13,572 bases of DNA from MGIIb-Q1 sp964342465. GTDB lineage: Archaea; Thermoplasmatota; Poseidoniia; Poseidoniales; Thalassarchaeaceae. The notes under the pieces were generated by a model. The model saw only the letters and a list, made by a program, of their open reading frames with translations. It did not search any database and was not told the DNA's origin. How positions within the stretch are numbered: position 1 is the stretch's first letter; each line of letters starts with the position of its first letter. Location: the NCBI GenBank assembly GCA_964342465.1, contig CAYFFQ010000029.1, positions 1 through 13,572 on the forward strand, read 5' to 3'. Position numbers and translations under genes: made by a program. Shown piece by piece: positions 1 through 6,137 of this stretch.

Positions 1-54
1 AGCACCTGGTTTGCAACCAGGTGGCCGGGGGTTCAAATCCCCCAACGTCCACCA
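1..54 (+). tRNA. tRNA-Ala (anticodon UGC), 3' portion, 5' half outside window
   Basis: The anticodon stem CCTGG/CCAGG (5-9 with 17-21) encloses the seven-base loop TTTGCAA, giving anticodon TGC at 12-14. The T arm is GGGGG-TTCAAAT-CCCCC (27-43), followed by acceptor strand AACGTCC (44-50), discriminator A (51) and an encoded CCA (52-54). Position 70 is T, compatible with the G3:U70 pair that marks alanine tRNAs, though the 5' acceptor strand is missing so this cannot be confirmed. A Cys(GCA) reading would need an asymmetric loop and is less likely. Confidence 0.93.
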
Positions 55-129
55 CTTGGAAGGAATGCCACCAGTCAAGGGTTTGCTTCGGCATCCACGA
101 TTCGCGAACTGCAGAATCAACTGCAAGTA

Positions 130-561
130 TTAGGAGCAACAGCCATCATCCCGTTGCGGAGAAACAAGGAACTCAACGCGGTCGACATCCCTAGTCTGTT
201 TCAACTGAGTCACCATCTCCCGAATCGCACCAACCCCCCCGTGTATTTGCATGGTGTCAACACATGTATGGGAAGACCGGAGACAAGAATGGTGGAAGGA
301 GTGGATATGCACCCCTCCCCTATGCCTGAACTTCTCAAGTTCTCTGCCTGCTTCGTGTTGGTAGTAGACGACCAATGTGCCATCGACCTGCAAATCGTCA
401 CTCATCTCAGAAATGTCACCCAGCCGCATTATCTCCGCATATCTGGTCGCCGCGTCGCGTAGGAATCGGCTGCGGTTTGTATAACCGCTATCCGCCATCA
501 ACTGCTCTAATTCGCGGGCAAATTCGCGGGTGGAACTGAACGAAACTATCGTTGTCGCCAT
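130..561 (-). CDS. nikR: NikR-family ribbon-helix-helix metal-responsive regulator
   Basis: This 143-residue protein has the NikR layout. The N-terminus (about 1-45, starting MATTIVSFS) is a ribbon-helix-helix DNA-binding domain, and the C-terminus (about 60-137) is an ACT-like metal-binding and tetramerisation domain. The high-affinity nickel ligands of E. coli NikR (H76, H87, H89, C95) have clear counterparts: H69 in YYQHE, then H85, H87 and C93 in VHIHSFHHSC, with the H-x-H-x5-C spacing exact. About five extra residues separate H69 from H85. The start is the ATG at 559-561. The gene is divergent from the ZIP transporter at 626, which it probably regulates. Because the neighbour is a ZIP protein rather than NikABCDE, the sensed metal could be nickel, zinc or another; family membership is firmer than metal identity. 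Confidence 0.88.
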   Translation of the reverse strand: MATTIVSFSSTREFARELEQLMADSGYTNRSRFLRDAATRYAEIMRLGDISEMSDDLQVDGTLVVYYQHEAGRELEKFRHRGGVHIHSFHHSCLRSSHTCVDTMQIHGGVGAIREMVTQLKQTRDVDRVEFLVSPQRDDGCCS

Positions 562-625
562 GGAACTCCGATGAATGGGCGATTAATAGCATTATTGAAA
601 TACCTAATAACATTCGCCTGAAATA
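562..625. promoter_or_regulatory. Divergent nikR/ZIP promoter with candidate operator repeats
   Basis: This 64-bp AT-rich stretch must hold both promoters. A near-perfect direct repeat, TAATAGCATT (584-593) and TAATAACATT (605-614), matches at 9 of 10 bases with 21 bp between starts, two helical turns, as for a factor binding one DNA face. An 8-bp inverted repeat GCATTATT (589-596) / AATAATGC (622-629) overlaps the transporter start codon. TATA-like TATTAAT on the minus strand (582-588) and TTGAAATA on the plus strand (595-602) lie at leaderless spacing from the two ATGs. The operator role is inference. Confidence 0.55.
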
Positions 626-1711
626 ATGCAAACAGCCTTGATATTCGCCGGAGTCACGCTATTAATCGCTCTGTTATTCGGCATATTGCCGATAAAATGG
701 TCTACTTTCAACGACCAGAAGAAATTGAAAATGTTCACTACAATCGCCTCAGGAATAATCCTCGCATCCGCCCTTCTGGTAGTCATCCCAGAGGGATTCG
801 AGTTGGCTGGTGGAACGCAACACCAAGATGAAATAGGCGGTGATGTATCACTTGTCATCCTTGAATATGAGTCCGGTGCAATCAACAACACTACTGCGAT
901 AGAGGAGATAGAAGCCCTACTCGGAGGCCACGCTGCACATCAGGAGGAAGCACAATCGGAGTCGGGTGGAGACCTCGGTGAAGAAATTCTCCATGTGATT
1001 GAAGAAGTTGAAAATGGTGACATCGACGCATCGACAGGAATCGCTGAAATCCAAGCATTGGTGCTCTCACACGGCCATGAGGAGGGAGCAGTATCAGAAA
1101 CGCCGAACGCGGTTTATGGCGTGGCGATAATCCTCGGTTTTCTTCTCATGCTGGCTCTTGAGGCAAGCGGCGCCGGTCACGCCGTCCACGAAGAACACCA
1201 CGACCACACCAACGAACACGGTCACTCGCACATACACCACCAGCAGATGGGTTGGACCCTAGTGGCGGGTCTTTCACTCCACGCTCTTGCAGATGGTTTG
1301 GCTATTGGCGCTGCCATCGCATCGGGTGAGGCGGCGCTGACTACTGCTGTCATCGGCGCTGTCCTCATTCACAAAGCACCGGCCGCATTTAGTCTCGGAG
1401 TCTTCTCGAAACACGAACATGAAGATGAAGGAAAGGCTGTCAGGGATGTGGTTCTGTTCTCAGTTGCCACCCCGATTGCACTTCTCATCGCCGCATTTGC
1501 CTTGACTGGAATAGCCACGACTACTCTTGGCCTGGTCATGCTATTCGCCGCCGGTTCATTCCTCTATGTCGCAACAGTCGATACACTGCCGGACATGCAC
1601 AATCCCGAAACTGGAAAGGAGACCTTGATTCCTTTGTTGGTGGGAGTCGCCATCGTCGGTCTTCTGCTGCTTCTCGCCTCGCAAATGGGATGGTTGGAGC
1701 ATGGGCACTAA
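626..1711 (+). CDS. ZIP-family divalent metal transporter, ZIP9-like
   Basis: This 361-residue integral membrane protein probably moves divalent metal (Zn, Mn, Fe or Ni) into the cytoplasm. TM1 begins at the first residue, which supports the start. The conserved metal-site helices are clear: SLHALADGLAIGAAIASG (217-234) and LIHKAPAAFSLG (247-258), then MLFAAGSFLYVATVDTLPDM (305-324). HKAPAAF in place of the common HExPHE, together with the SFLYVATV motif, is typical of the ZIP9 (SLC39A9) branch as I recall it. A His-rich loop at about 185-205 lies between TM3 and TM4 and could bind or sense metal. The loop between TM2 and TM3 is unusually long (about 62-160), acidic, and contains an internal duplication. 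It is divergent from a NikR-type regulator. Confidence 0.9.
   Translation: MQTALIFAGVTLLIALLFGILPIKWSTFNDQKKLKMFTTIASGIILASALLVVIPEGFELAGGTQHQDEIGGDVSLVILEYESGAINNTTAIEEIEALLGGHAAHQEEAQSESGGDLGEEILHVIEEVENGDIDASTGIAEIQALVLSHGHEEGAVSETPNAVYGVAIILGFLLMLALEASGAGHAVHEEHHDHTNEHGHSHIHHQQMGWTLVAGLSLHALADGLAIGAAIASGEAALTTAVIGAVLIHKAPAAFSLGVFSKHEHEDEGKAVRDVVLFSVATPIALLIAAFALTGIATTTLGLVMLFAAGSFLYVATVDTLPDMHNPETGKETLIPLLVGVAIVGLLLLLASQMGWLEHGH
854..1081 (+). repeat. Intragenic duplication in the ZIP TM2-TM3 loop
   Basis: Residues 77-105 and 124-152 of the transporter align without gaps and share 13 of 29 residues (for example E-x-G-x-I and AIEEIEAL versus GIAEIQAL). Each copy looks like a short helical hairpin ending in histidines (GGHAAH and LSHGHE). 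The copies are separated by a Ser/Gly/Glu-rich linker. The DNA copies are strongly diverged, so this is an old duplication. Confidence 0.7.
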
Positions 1712-1740
1712 GGGCATTTTGAGATAGTCCGAGAGGACTC

Positions 1741-2040
1741 GTCGCCAAGCCCACCCTTTGTTCGGCCAAGCTCTTTCATTTGTTAGGTCAACCCAAGCCC
1801 TTCCATTTGTTAGGTCAAGCCAAACTCTTCCATTTGTTAGGCCAAGCCATCCCATCCATTGGGTCAAGCCAAGCACATCCTTGTTCGGCCAAGCTCTTTC
1901 ATTTGTTAAGCCAAGCCCTTCCATTTGTTAGGTCAAGCCAAACTCTTCCATTTGTTAGGCCAACCCAAGTTCTTTCATTTGTTAGGCCAAGCCATCCCAT
2001 CCATTGGGTCAAGCCAAGCACATCCTTGTTCGGCCAAGCC
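1741..2040. repeat. Nested minisatellite between convergent genes
   Basis: The gap between the transporter and the TM2 gene is almost filled by degenerate tandem repeats. The basic unit is about 27 bp, CATTTGTTAGGYCAAGCC plus a variable tail ending CTTC or CATC. Units are arranged in a higher-order block beginning TTCGGCCAAG at 1761, 1884 and (truncated) 2029. Block 1 is 123 bp (units of 27, 27, 26, 24, 19). Block 2 is 145 bp (22, 27, 27, 26, 24, 19), having gained one unit. Units are mostly not multiples of three and the blocks shift frame, so reading frames through it are accidental. There are no unique spacers, so it is not CRISPR. Confidence 0.85.
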
Positions 2041-2058
2041 AAGCGACCCCTTAGAGAA

Positions 2059-2496
2059 TCAGAATTGATGACCGTTTTTCATGTTCACATGTTGGGTCAT
2101 CTGGAACAACAAGAAGAAATCAAAAAGCCACCCCAAGCCGAACAAACCGAAGGTAAAAAGCCAGATTAATCCGGTACCGATACTGCCAAGGTAGAAGCGA
2201 TGCACCCCGAAAAAACCGAAAAACAGCCACAGCAAGAAAGTGACCAAAACACTCTTCTTAGGGGCTATTGGAGTTATTACTGTCATCATGGGTTGAACAG
2301 GTTGCACCACCAATTGAACCGGTTGGACTGGTAATTGTGGCTGCTGACTGAAAGCCGGCTGATGCTGAGTCGCCATAGGCTGTTGAATCGGATTCGCATG
2401 GTGGTGATGGTGATGAATAACATCCCCCGTGTGAAGATTCCCGCCAACCACACTGTCCGCCAATACCGGCGTCTCGGATTCCCGTTCAATCGTCAT
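2059..2496 (-). CDS. TM2-domain membrane protein with natural hexahistidine run
   Basis: This 145-residue protein has a low-complexity N-terminal half and a C-terminal TM2 domain. The TM2 domain (about 80-132) has two hydrophobic helices around the signature FFGVHRFYLGSIGTGL and ends GLGWLFDFFLL, a classic match. TM2 proteins are small membrane proteins of mostly unknown function. The N-terminus holds DSVVGGNLHTGDVIH, then six consecutive histidines (28-33) and a Gln/Pro-rich linker (about 36-80) that probably sits on one membrane face. The start is the ATG at 2494-2496; TATA-like GGTTATAG (2529-2536, minus strand) implies a short leader. It converges on the ZIP gene across the minisatellite. 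The His run near a metal transporter suggests metal binding, but this is speculative. Confidence 0.85.
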   Translation of the reverse strand: MTIERESETPVLADSVVGGNLHTGDVIHHHHHHANPIQQPMATQHQPAFSQQPQLPVQPVQLVVQPVQPMMTVITPIAPKKSVLVTFLLWLFFGFFGVHRFYLGSIGTGLIWLFTFGLFGLGWLFDFFLLFQMTQHVNMKNGHQF

Positions 2497-2865
2497 CGGC
2501 TGACCGAGGATGACTCAAGATGCAACTCCTATAACCATATTGCCGTCGTCTCACCATTGAGATTCATCGCTCTTCAGGAGATTCCATCTCCCAGCCATTG
2601 ATAATCTTCTCTCGGCGCGCTCCGAGGGAGGGTCTGGACGGCAGAGGCGGGTATCGCAGGGCGCGGGGCGCAGGGCAACGTGAGGGACCATCAGAGAGTG
2701 TCGAGCCCAAACAGAATGCAGATGGGATGTCCCGATGACCTTCTTGATTCATTGATAAGGTCAATCCTTCAAATAGTGTCACATGCTGACTATAGGTGTT
2801 GAGGGGCGAAATCTGCTGTTATCTATGATTGCCAGCGGAAAATCGCGCACAACTGACCAGACAGG
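2497..2865. other. Gene-free region with GC-rich foldable block upstream of tfb
   Basis: No convincing gene is seen. The segment at about 2610-2735 is more GC-rich than its surroundings and has paired elements: CTCGG/CCGAG around a six-base loop (2611-2626), and a longer hairpin GGGAC-CATC (2684-2692) with GATG (2721-2724) and GTCCC (2729-2733), nine pairs with a four-base bulge. A structured RNA or long regulatory region is possible, but I cannot assign it to a known family. The ends given are those of the gene-free stretch, not of a defined RNA. Confidence 0.4.
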
Positions 2866-2873
2866 TTTATAAG
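2866..2873 (+). promoter_or_regulatory. TATA box of tfb
   Basis: TTTATAAG is a good archaeal TATA box. Initiation about 25 bases downstream would fall near 2897, leaving a leader of roughly 19 bases before the ATG at 2916, with a modest GGAG (2902-2905) inside it. This argues against translation starting upstream of the box. Confidence 0.7.
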
Positions 2874-2915
2874 GTGCGGAATACAACAAACTATGTAACT
2901 CGGAGTTGTAGAGAC

Positions 2916-3983
2916 ATGAAAGAGAAAAACGAATCAGAAGAGGAGATGCGGAAGGGTAAAATCGTCAGAAAGAGAGCCCACGCCAACAGGCAGCAGGGTG
3001 GTTCACCGACGCGCCCGTCTCGAACCAGAACGAGTGGACAATCGGACGCGAGGCGACTGGTCGGTCACGATGGGCCTTGTCCTGAGTGCAGTGCCATTGA
3101 ATGGGACCAAGATGATGTCAGAGGCGAAGTCGTCTGTCGAGTCTGCGGGTTGGTAGTCGAAGATGATGTGGTGGACCCCGGTGCAGAATGGGTCAATCAC
3201 AAAGATGGGACTGACAGGTCGAGAGTAGGGGCTCCCTCGACTCTCACCCTCGCTGACAAAGGACTCAACACCTCCATCAGCCGAGGTGATTTGACCGGCA
3301 TGAAAGCGCGGCAACACGGTATCAAAGGGCGGCAACTCCGCGATTGGAGAAGGCGGCAGGTGATTGATGACAGAACCAAGACGCGAAGCAGTCGGGCACG
3401 GAATCTAGTCAAAGCGATGCAGTTCATCCGTGACAAGTCAGACCTGCCCAAGCAGTATCAGGAAGAGGCGGCTTCTTTCTACAGAAAATCCGCTGAATTG
3501 GGATTGGTCACTGGCAGGAGCATCCAAGGAGTTTCGGCTGCTTGTGTCTATCTCGCGGCGAGAGAAGCGGGGCTGCCGCGGCGAGTCGAGGACATCGCCG
3601 CGGCCTTCGACATGGAAGATGAGATGAAGATGAAGGAGTTGAAAAGAACCATCCGTCTAGTCTCAAGAGCACTCGGGCTGCACAAAGTGACTGGGCCGGA
3701 GGAATACCTCGACAAGTTCCACAGCGACCTCGGTCTACCCCCACAGGTTCTAGGTGAAGCGAACCAACTCTGGGACACGGTGAAGGCCTCCCTCGACTGG
3801 CAGGGCAAGAAACCGAGCGGTGTCGCTGGTGTACTCCTCTACAAGGCGGCACAGATGAGGGGGTCACCACGAACCCAAGCCGATGTGTGCAGAGTAGCGG
3901 GTGTCAGTGAAGTCACCCTACGAGGGTTGCTGAGGCTGTTGGAAAGCATCATGCGAGCAATCGATGAGGCTGAATTCAACTGA
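2916..3983 (+). CDS. tfb: Transcription initiation factor B (TFB)
   Basis: TFB bridges TBP-bound TATA DNA and RNA polymerase, like eukaryotic TFIIB. From the ATG at 2916 the protein is 355 residues. A basic, hydrophilic N-terminal extension of about 50 residues precedes the zinc ribbon, whose cysteines are C55, C58, C74 and C77 (CPEC, CRVC). The ribbon ends in the family motif VVDPGAEW. The B-reader/linker region (SRVGAPSTLTLADKGLNTSI) follows. Two cyclin-fold repeats run from about 155 to the end; the first holds SIQGVSAACVYLAARE and the second KPSGVAGVLLYKAA with a C-terminal helix-turn-helix. The reading frame is open upstream to a TTG at 2829, but that start would lie before the TATA box. 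The extension is longer than in typical TFBs. Confidence 0.95.
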   Translation: MKEKNESEEEMRKGKIVRKRAHANRQQGGSPTRPSRTRTSGQSDARRLVGHDGPCPECSAIEWDQDDVRGEVVCRVCGLVVEDDVVDPGAEWVNHKDGTDRSRVGAPSTLTLADKGLNTSISRGDLTGMKARQHGIKGRQLRDWRRRQVIDDRTKTRSSRARNLVKAMQFIRDKSDLPKQYQEEAASFYRKSAELGLVTGRSIQGVSAACVYLAAREAGLPRRVEDIAAAFDMEDEMKMKELKRTIRLVSRALGLHKVTGPEEYLDKFHSDLGLPPQVLGEANQLWDTVKASLDWQGKKPSGVAGVLLYKAAQMRGSPRTQADVCRVAGVSEVTLRGLLRLLESIMRAIDEAEFN

Positions 3984-4139
3984 TGCTCCCTCTTGCCATC
4001 TCGCCGGCTCCATGCCTCATCGACATCACCCCACATCAAATTGTGGCGGTTGTTGGTGGTCATCGGTGTGGTCCACGATTGACATCGCATCGACTCAATC
4101 CCCTAAGTTCAAGTCTTGCCCGCGTTCCGCTTCGCAGTG

Positions 4140-5441
4140 ATGCCCGCATCTGTCGTACTCGGAGCCCAATGGGGCGACGAGGGAAAGGGGAAACTTGTTG
4201 ACCAACTGGCACAGGAATCGGATTGGGTCGCTCGCTTTCAGGGGGGTAACAATGCCGGCCATACCATCGTAGTCGGCGACACGGTTCTCAAGTTGCACCA
4301 ACTGCCGTCAGGATTGACCAATCCCGATTGCCAACTCGTTTTGGGAGCTGGCATGGTCATCGACCCTTGGGTACTCGATGAGGAGTTGCAGAGGTGGAAG
4401 GATTCGACGGGAGAGACACCGGAAGGCGAGAGGTTGTGGGTCTCGGAGCGCGCTTCCGTCATTCTTCCTTTCCACCGTCGCTACGACAGCGCCGATAAGG
4501 TGGTCGGAACCACCGGTCGTGGAATCGGACCTGCCTACCGCGACAGAATCGAGAGAGTCGGAATCCGCTTTTGCGACATTGAGAGGATGATGAACGACCC
4601 TGCAGCGATTCGCCGGACAATTTCACGCATGAATCACCAACTCAACAGCGTGAAAGTGAACGAGCAGATTCATGCCGATGAATTGAAAGCGGACCTGAAA
4701 TGGATTCTTGACCGCTTTTCAAACGCCATCAGACCCACCGGTCTGATGATTGACATGGCCTTGCGACAAGGACAGAATGTCCTCTTGGAAGGGGCGCAAG
4801 GCTGCCTTTTGGACATTGACCACGGCACCTACCCGTTCGTCACTTCATCGGTCACCAGCCGCGCCAATGCTTCGCATGGGGCCGGCATCCACCCCGGTCA
4901 CATCGGTGATGTCTACGGGGTGGTGAAAGCCTACACAACGAGAGTCGGCAACGGCCCATTCCCGAGTGAACTGTTTGATGAAGTCGGGGATTACCTCGGC
5001 AAAATGGGCCATGAGTTCGGAACGACCACCGGCCGGCCGCGCCGTTGCGGCTGGCTCGACCTCGTCGTTCTCAGACACGCTAACCGGCTGAACGGGTTCA
5101 CCGAGTTGACCTTGACCAAACTCGATGTACTCGGTGGCCTCGACGAACTGGAGATTGTGGTCGGCTACGAATTAGACAGCCAGCAACTCAGCGAGATGCC
5201 GACATGCGCCGATGACCTCGCCAAAGTCACCTGCATCACTGAGAAGGTTGCTGGCTTCCCACACATGGAGGTCGATGAATGGCTGGAACTTGCCCGTACT
5301 GCCAACGAAGCAGGGGAGGGTTATGCAGCCCTCCCCGAAGGAGCACGAAACTATGTGGAGAAGGTTGAGGCGCTGCTGGGGATTCCCATCTCATCAGTCG
5401 GAGTCGGGCCTGACCGTGAGGCGACCATCTACCGAGTTTGA
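4140..5441 (+). CDS. purA: Adenylosuccinate synthetase
   Basis: This enzyme joins IMP and aspartate using GTP to make adenylosuccinate, the first committed step of AMP synthesis, in the cytoplasm. The 433-residue product has the hallmark N-terminus GAQWGDEGKGKLVD with catalytic D13, and NNAGHT with catalytic H41. IMP-binding and structural motifs follow: GTTGRGIGPAYRDR, LLEGAQGCLLDIDHGTYP, TRVGNGPFPSEL and TTGRPRRCGWLDL. The start is the ATG at 4140, giving the usual short N-terminus; an upstream TTG at 4116 adds eight residues with no family support. At about 430 residues this is the bacterial-type length; many archaeal PurA proteins are about 340. The small basic protein at 5479 follows after 37 bases and may be co-transcribed. 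Confidence 0.97.
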   Translation: MPASVVLGAQWGDEGKGKLVDQLAQESDWVARFQGGNNAGHTIVVGDTVLKLHQLPSGLTNPDCQLVLGAGMVIDPWVLDEELQRWKDSTGETPEGERLWVSERASVILPFHRRYDSADKVVGTTGRGIGPAYRDRIERVGIRFCDIERMMNDPAAIRRTISRMNHQLNSVKVNEQIHADELKADLKWILDRFSNAIRPTGLMIDMALRQGQNVLLEGAQGCLLDIDHGTYPFVTSSVTSRANASHGAGIHPGHIGDVYGVVKAYTTRVGNGPFPSELFDEVGDYLGKMGHEFGTTTGRPRRCGWLDLVVLRHANRLNGFTELTLTKLDVLGGLDELEIVVGYELDSQQLSEMPTCADDLAKVTCITEKVAGFPHMEVDEWLELARTANEAGEGYAALPEGARNYVEKVEALLGIPISSVGVGPDREATIYRV

Positions 5442-5461
5442 GCGTTAGAATCAAAGAGGTC

Positions 5462-5474
5462 GGGCCTCAGGCCC
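5462..5474 (+). promoter_or_regulatory. Short GC hairpin before the small downstream gene
   Basis: GGGCC-TCA-GGCCC is a perfect five-pair stem with a three-base loop, ending four bases before the ATG at 5479. It would cover the normal ribosome-binding position, so it could limit translation of the small gene or mark the purA transcript end. There is no T-run after it. The role is inference. Confidence 0.4.
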
Positions 5475-5478
5475 TACC

Positions 5479-5757
5479 ATGACCCGCAGACCGCACAAGC
5501 GAAGGATTCCCAAACCGAAAGGGAGCAAATCGAAGAGCTCGCGAGCAGCAGCGGCCGTCGACCCAGAGGTTCCGTGTCAAGTTCCGAAGTGCAAAGAGTT
5601 CGCTGACACCGCATTGGGTGGGAGGTCCATCGCATTCGACAACGCAGCCGATGTATGGTCGGATATTCCTGAAGGGGGGCGGAGAGTGAAGGTCTGCCGA
5701 ACCCATTACAAAGAGTGGAAGAAGGCAAAGAAAGACGACGAGACCGAGTGGTCCTGA
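5479..5757 (+). CDS. Small basic Cys/His protein, possible zinc-binding
   Basis: I do not recognise a named family. The 92-residue protein has a very basic N-terminal tail (1-22, rich in Arg, Lys, Pro and Ser), a CQVPKC pair (C33, C38) and a late CRTHYKEWKKAKK segment (C73, H76), so C-x4-C and C-x2-H could form one zinc site. The tail and zinc-site pattern suggest nucleic-acid or ribosome binding, but that is a guess. The start is the only ATG near the frame's beginning, 37 bases after purA, with a hairpin where a ribosome-binding site would be. Composition and codon use resemble neighbouring genes, and the Cys/His arrangement argues that it is a real gene. Confidence 0.68.
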   Translation: MTRRPHKRRIPKPKGSKSKSSRAAAAVDPEVPCQVPKCKEFADTALGGRSIAFDNAADVWSDIPEGGRRVKVCRTHYKEWKKAKKDDETEWS

Positions 5758-5808
5758 GCCGCCTAACAAGTTCAACAACACCGAGTCGGCTGAACATTCT
5801 GTCCGAAC

Positions 5809-5865
5809 AGGGGTTTCTCTAGGGTGAAGGGAAATTACTCATTTAGATAGCCATAGGGGTTTCTC
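5809..5865. repeat. Pair of 11-bp direct repeats
   Basis: AGGGGTTTCTC occurs at 5809-5819 and again at 5855-5865, 46 bp apart, in the 173-bp gap between the convergent small basic gene and L40e. The flanks hold related CTAGGGTGAAGG and CCACCTAGATTAGG stretches. No gene or promoter is visible. Function unknown. Confidence 0.5.
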
Positions 5866-5930
5866 CACCTAGATTAGGAAAAACACAAGTGGAAATCGGG
5901 CTCCACCGAAGGATTGGACAAAGTTCGCAC

Positions 5931-6077
5931 TCAGATTCTGCGTTCCTTGTTCTTGAGTCGCAGTCCCTTGTAACCGCACTTGCGGCACTTGGCCGCCTTC
6001 AGTCCGTTCCTAGCGTTGCATTTCATGCAGACGCGGACTTCAAGCAGGCGCTTCTCTGCCTCAGGGAACCTTGCCAT
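5931..6077 (-). CDS. rpl40e: Large-subunit ribosomal protein eL40
   Basis: This is a 48-residue zinc-ribbon ribosomal protein of the archaeal/eukaryotic 60S-type subunit; in eukaryotes it is made fused to ubiquitin. It shows MARFPEAEKRLL, CMKCNARN, then CRKCGYKGLRLKNKE, so the zinc ligands are C17, C20, C31 and C34. The length matches the archaeal family. The frame is open upstream to 6113, but the family N-terminus and the TATA box at 6101-6108, 24-31 bases upstream of this ATG, indicate a leaderless transcript starting at or near the ATG at 6077. Confidence 0.96.
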   Translation of the reverse strand: MARFPEAEKRLLEVRVCMKCNARNGLKAAKCRKCGYKGLRLKNKERRI

Positions 6078-6100
6078 CGAGGCGGCCGACCTACTCCCGA

Positions 6101-6108
6101 TATATAAG
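6101..6108. promoter_or_regulatory. Shared TATATA element between eL40 and the MBL-fold gene
   Basis: TATATAAG contains a symmetric TATATA core. On the minus strand it lies 24-31 bases before the eL40 ATG, the exact spacing for leaderless initiation. On the plus strand it lies 30-37 bases before the ATG at 6138, implying a leader of about eight bases. Use in both directions is inference; the 60-bp divergent gap leaves little room for two separate promoters. Confidence 0.65.
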
Positions 6109-6137
6109 CCCAAACCCCCCGCACCGAATTGTCAATC

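Noticed and set aside
55..129. Attachment site or integration scar after the tRNA
   Set aside because: The tRNA 3' end is followed only by a weak bulged hairpin (GGAATGCC with GGCATCC); no duplicated tRNA end or integrase is in the window.
154..462. Plus-strand reading frame opposite nikR
   Set aside because: It is antisense to a gene with an exact metal-ligand pattern and has no recognisable content.
1741..2040. CRISPR array
   Set aside because: Units vary from 19 to 27 bp, are contiguous and share related tails; no unique spacers of constant length and no cas genes.
1556..2169. Repeat proteins encoded on either strand across the minisatellite (LTNGRAW-type or FHLLGQ-type repeats)
   Set aside because: Unit lengths of 26 and 19 bp and the 145-bp block change frame, one frame overlaps the ZIP C-terminus in antisense and the other the TM2 gene; no promoter or ribosome-binding site.
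2607..2735. RNase P RNA
   Set aside because: CATCAGAGAG resembles the E. coli CAACAGAGAG segment, but the conserved GAGGAAAGTCC and ACAGAA...GCTTA pair that forms helix P4 is absent and the block is too short.
2564..2782. 72-residue minus-strand reading frame over the GC-rich block
   Set aside because: Composition is Pro/Arg/Ser-rich without any domain or promoter, and it follows the base composition of the structured block.
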